Notes under the pieces: generated by a model
Seen by the model: only the letters and a program-made list of their open reading frames with translations
Databases searched by the model: none
Told to the model about the DNA's origin: nothing
In this document: positions 61,201 through 64,000 of the stretch, one piece after another
How positions within the stretch are numbered: the stretch's first letter is position 1
Layout of the letters: each line of letters opens with the position of its first letter
Origin: Onthophagus taurus
Lineage: Eukaryota; Arthropoda; Insecta; Coleoptera; Scarabaeidae
Assembly (NCBI RefSeq): GCF_036711975.1
Contig: NW_027248941.1
Location: 2,108,001-2,172,000 of the forward strand
Direction: 5' to 3'
DNA length: 64,000 nt
Translations under genes and position numbers: made by a program

Positions 61201-64000
61201 AACACGACGCTTTATGGAAAAATATAACCGTTAAGGAACACTTGGAATGTTACGCTTCGATTCGGGGGGTTCCAAAAAAATTTATCCCAACGTAAATAAC
61301 CTTAAAACTAAATTATTTTAAATCTAATCGATTTATTTTAAAACAGGATGATCGATTTGTATCTTACCGGCTTGCAAATTAACGAGCACGCCGATAAAAA
61401 GGCGCACCAATGTTCCGGGGGAACTAAACGGAAGTTGTCTTATGCCATGGCTATGATCGGAAACCCCAAAGTCGTTTTATTGGATGAACCAAGCACCGGG
61501 ATGGATCCGAAAAGTAAACGGTTTTTATGGGATACGATTTTGGCGAGTTTTCAAGTAAGTAAACTATGTAAAATAATAAGTGAGGTTATGTATCGACCTG
61601 TCAATCTAAAAATGAGCGTTTTTAACTTTAATTTATTAATATTTAAGTTTTAAAACGCATTAAATTAACTTATTTTTGTCAAATAAGACAATGTCAGTCA
61701 AAATAATAAGTGAGGTTATGTCATAATTGAGGTGTCAATCTAAAAATGAGCGTTTTTAACTTTAATTTATTAATATTTATGTTTTAAAAGTGTTAAAACG
61801 CTTTGAATTAAATTTTAATCAAATTAGCTCCAATTTTGATGCATTTTCCTCAAAAAATTGCTTTTGTGTCTACATTCTCCCCCATTTTAAGGTTATGTTG
61901 TTTTTTCCCAATATTATTACTTATTAAAGACTTTGTTATGGTTCTAATTTCACTAAAGACGTTAATTATACACTTTAACACAATTTATTATTAACTTTGT
62001 TGCTAATCATGCTTCAACAAACTATTTTTAATTAATTTATTATAAAAAAAGCGTCATAACTTCGTCAAACTTTATTTTGACAGAATGACCAACATAACTT
62101 TTAAGTAATGCTACCAACATAAATTTACTCATTGACGTAAAACTAACATTTTCATATAACCTAAAAATGTCAAAAAAGATGCTAATTTAAAAATTCCTGG
62201 AAGCCGTATTTATAGAAATTAAGGAATGAATTTTATTTTAAATTAAAGCTCAAAGCTTTCTCTTTAATATGATGTATAATAATTGTTGGGTTGGAAAAAT
62301 ATTGAGAAAAGAAATGTTGAAATAAAACTTACATTTTCGTATAACCTAAAAGTGTCAAAAAAGATGTTAATTTAAAAATTCCTGGAAGCCGTATTTATTG
62401 AAATTAAGGAATGAAACTTATTCTAAATTAAAGCTCAAAGCTTTTTCTTTAAAATGATGTATAACTATTTTTTTAACTCTTCCAATTCTTGAACAACAAC
62501 TTGTTGGATTTAATAATAACGTTGGATTTAAATTAGCTCCAATTTTGATACATTTTCCTCAAAAAATTAATTTTTGTGTTTACATTTTCCCCAATTTTTA
62601 GGTTATGTTGTTTTTTCCCAATGTTATTACTTATTAAAGACTTTGTTATGGTTCTAACCCCACTAAAGACGTTAATTATACACTTTAACACAATTTATTA
62701 TTAACTATGTTGTTAATTCTGCTTCAACAGATTAATTTTAATGAATTTATTATAAAAAAAAGCGTCATAACCTCGTCAAAGTTTATTTTGACAGAACTAC
62801 CAACATAACTTTTAAGTAAAGTTACCAACATAAATTTATTCATTGACGTTTATTTAACCTCAAAATTAATTTTGAACGTTTTTAACCCTAATTTATTAAT
62901 ATTTAAGTTTTAAAAGTATTAAAATGCATTAAATTAACTCATTTTTATCAAAAAATAAGTCTCAAATATATGCAGGCGTTTGTAGGAAGCCGTTGAGAGA
63001 ATCTAACTCTTCCGATTCTCGAACAACATTGTGTTGGATTAAATAATATCGTTAGATTTCCTTGTTTGAGATAATTTTAATTAAATTACCTCCAATTTTG
63101 ATACATTTTCCTCAAAAAATTAATTTTTGTGTTTACATTTTCCCCCATTTTTAGGTTATGTTGTTTTTTTCCCAATGTTATTACTTATTACAGACTTCGT
63201 TATGGTTCTAATCCCACTAACGACGTTAATTATACACTTTAACACAATTTATTATTAACTTTGTTGTTAATACTGCATCACCAGATTGTTTTTAATGAAT
63301 TTATCATAAAAAAAGCGTTACAATCTGTCATTCTGAACAAACTTCAACTTTTAAAACTTGAAGTTAGCGGCAAATTAAAAAATATAACACGAATTGGAAT
63401 CAATACTTTTTAAATTAAAAGAATGATACTGGTAATAATTGTTATTGCTGTTTCTCATCATTCCCACTATTAATAATAAAATTGTTAGTTTAATTAAATA
63501 ATTTCAGTGTAGACGCTAATGCCATCTTACGGTAGGATTCGACCCCATTTTTAGGTTATGTTGTTTCTTCCCAATATTATTACTTATTAAAGACTTTGTT
63601 ACGGTTCTAACCCCTCCAAAGACGTTAAATATACACTTTACCACAATTTATTATTAACTTTATTGTTAATCCTGCTTCAACAAATTATTTTTTAATAAAT
63701 TTATTACAACAGTTTATTTTGACAGAATTACCAACATAATTTTTAAGTAATACTACCAACATAAATTTACTCATTGACGTTTTTTACTTAACCTCAAAAT
63801 TAATTTGAATTTAAAATCTTATTTAACAGGGAAAAAGAGGTGCGATTTTAACAACGCACTCAATGGAAGAAGCCGACGCTTTATGTTCGAGAGTTGGGAT
63901 AATGGTAAAAGGAGAATTACGGTAATTTAATTAATTACAATTAATTCAATTTTTTAACCTAAAAAATTTGTGGTTTTAGTTGTTTGGGGTCAACGCAACA
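52255..64000 (+). CDS. ABCA5-like ABC transporter (3' end outside window)
   Basis: ABCA proteins are full transporters that move lipids; ABCA5 relatives act in late endosomes or lysosomes. Exons: 52255..52911, 52967..53196, 53244..53430, 53484..53627, 53683..53833, 53885..54075, 57304..58162, 58215..58463, 58599..59606, 60417..60691, 60741..60878, 60933..61291, 61347..61554, 63830..63921, 63980 onward. Architecture: first transmembrane helix ([19 protein letters not shown]), a modest lumenal loop, [24 protein letters not shown]1 with Walker [10 protein letters not shown], signature [10 protein letters not shown] and Walker B IIFLDEP; second membrane half; NBD2 with [19 protein letters not shown] and VVLLDEP. 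Phrases such as YWFPKD and [10 protein letters not shown] match the human ABCA5/6/8/9/10 group. All exons keep frame; the second signature begins CSGG, not LSGG. Long introns 6 and 13 consist of repeats. Confidence 0.93.
54145..57290. repeat. Dimeric tandem array in ABCA intron 6 (about nine units of about 340 bp)
   Basis: Each unit of about 340 bases is two related halves of about 170. Half 1: GATGGGATAAAATCGTTTAT, GATCATTTTTCATCCATAAA, CCCCATCTCTTTTAGTTTTT, GAGATATAACCTC. Half 2: GATGGGATTAAATTGTTAAT, GATCATTTTAGTGCATAAAA, CATCTTTCCATCTCTTTTA, GAGTTATAACC. GACTAAGTTAAGTTGGTAGA marks the unit boundary near 54165, 54475, 54805, 55150, 55495, 55840, 56175, 56515, 56690 and 57030; the 56515-56690 step is a half-length unit. 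The framework GATGGGATA...TTTTCCCC.TCTCTTTTA...TATAACC also occurs in the Spt5 intron array. Confidence 0.95.
59607..60416. repeat. ABCA intron 9 with a duplicated block
   Basis: A block containing GGTACCAACATAACTTTTAA, CTAATCGTA(A/G)TAAAAACG and ATGATATTGCAACAATATTA appears at 59700-59900 and again at 60140-60310, each followed by AATAAGTGAGGTTA and a ATCTGTCAA phrase. The two copies are close in sequence, so the duplication is fairly recent. ACCAACATAACTTTTAA also appears in intron 13. Confidence 0.85.
61555..63829. repeat. ABCA intron 13 with a long repeat in four copies
   Basis: The block CTCCAATTTTGATNCATTTT, CCTCAAAAAATT, GGTTATGTTGTTTTTTCCCA, ATTACTTATTAAAGACTTTG, ACGTTAATTATACACTTTAA and ACCAACATAACTTTTAAGTA begins near 61825, 62535 and 63090; a fourth copy lacking the first part begins near 63545. 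Segments between them also repeat (AAAATTCCTGGAAGCCGTAT at 62190 and 62380). Unit lengths are unequal (roughly 450-710 bases). No coding sequence is seen in the intron. Confidence 0.88.

Overview
The window is a piece of an animal nuclear genome, almost certainly an insect and possibly a beetle (the order is a guess). The genes are intron-bearing with GT-AG boundaries, the non-coding DNA is very AT-rich, and every recognised protein has a clear insect or vertebrate homologue. There are no bacterial features, no rRNA or tRNA genes that I could see, and no transposase or reverse transcriptase reading frame.

Layout from left to right. Minus strand: the 5' part of REV1 (translesion polymerase, cut by the window start), then Br140/BRPF1 (MOZ/MORF acetyltransferase scaffold), then MYRF (membrane-tethered, self-cleaving transcription factor). 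Plus strand: LSM8 (U6 snRNA ring), an unrecognised single-pass membrane protein whose ATG lies 70 bases after the LSM8 stop, then Cnot4 (CCR4-NOT RING ubiquitin ligase). Minus: Spt5 (transcription elongation). Plus: a GILT-like thiol reductase. Minus: a Psc/Su(z)2-type Polycomb RING protein. Plus: an ABCA5-like ABC transporter that runs off the right end. MYRF/LSM8, Spt5/GILT and Psc/ABCA are divergent pairs sharing short promoter regions. I rebuilt the exon structures by hand from splice signals, reading phase and protein homology; all closed gene models keep frame throughout.

The non-coding part is more unusual than the genes. Nearly every long intron is filled with tandem repeats largely private to that intron: 148-bp units in Br140, about 162-bp units (about 25 copies) in Spt5, about 150-bp units in Cnot4, a dimeric 2 x 170-bp repeat in ABCA, and about 133-bp units in three MYRF introns. 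The MYRF units each carry two copies of the ETS-type core CCGGAAGT, giving roughly 90 such boxes in one gene. MYRF introns also hold decayed extra copies of the start of its own exon 7 (half of the transmembrane segment). The Br140 promoter and start codon are tandemly repeated upstream of the gene and again downstream of its stop. The Spt5 and ABCA intron repeats appear to be distant relatives. A GC-rich block of alternating inverted repeats separates the convergent Cnot4 and Spt5 genes.

Functionally the neighbours are mostly chromatin and RNA polymerase II/RNA-metabolism genes (Br140, Psc, Spt5, Cnot4, LSM8, MYRF), but nothing shows that they form a pathway; the grouping is likely chance.
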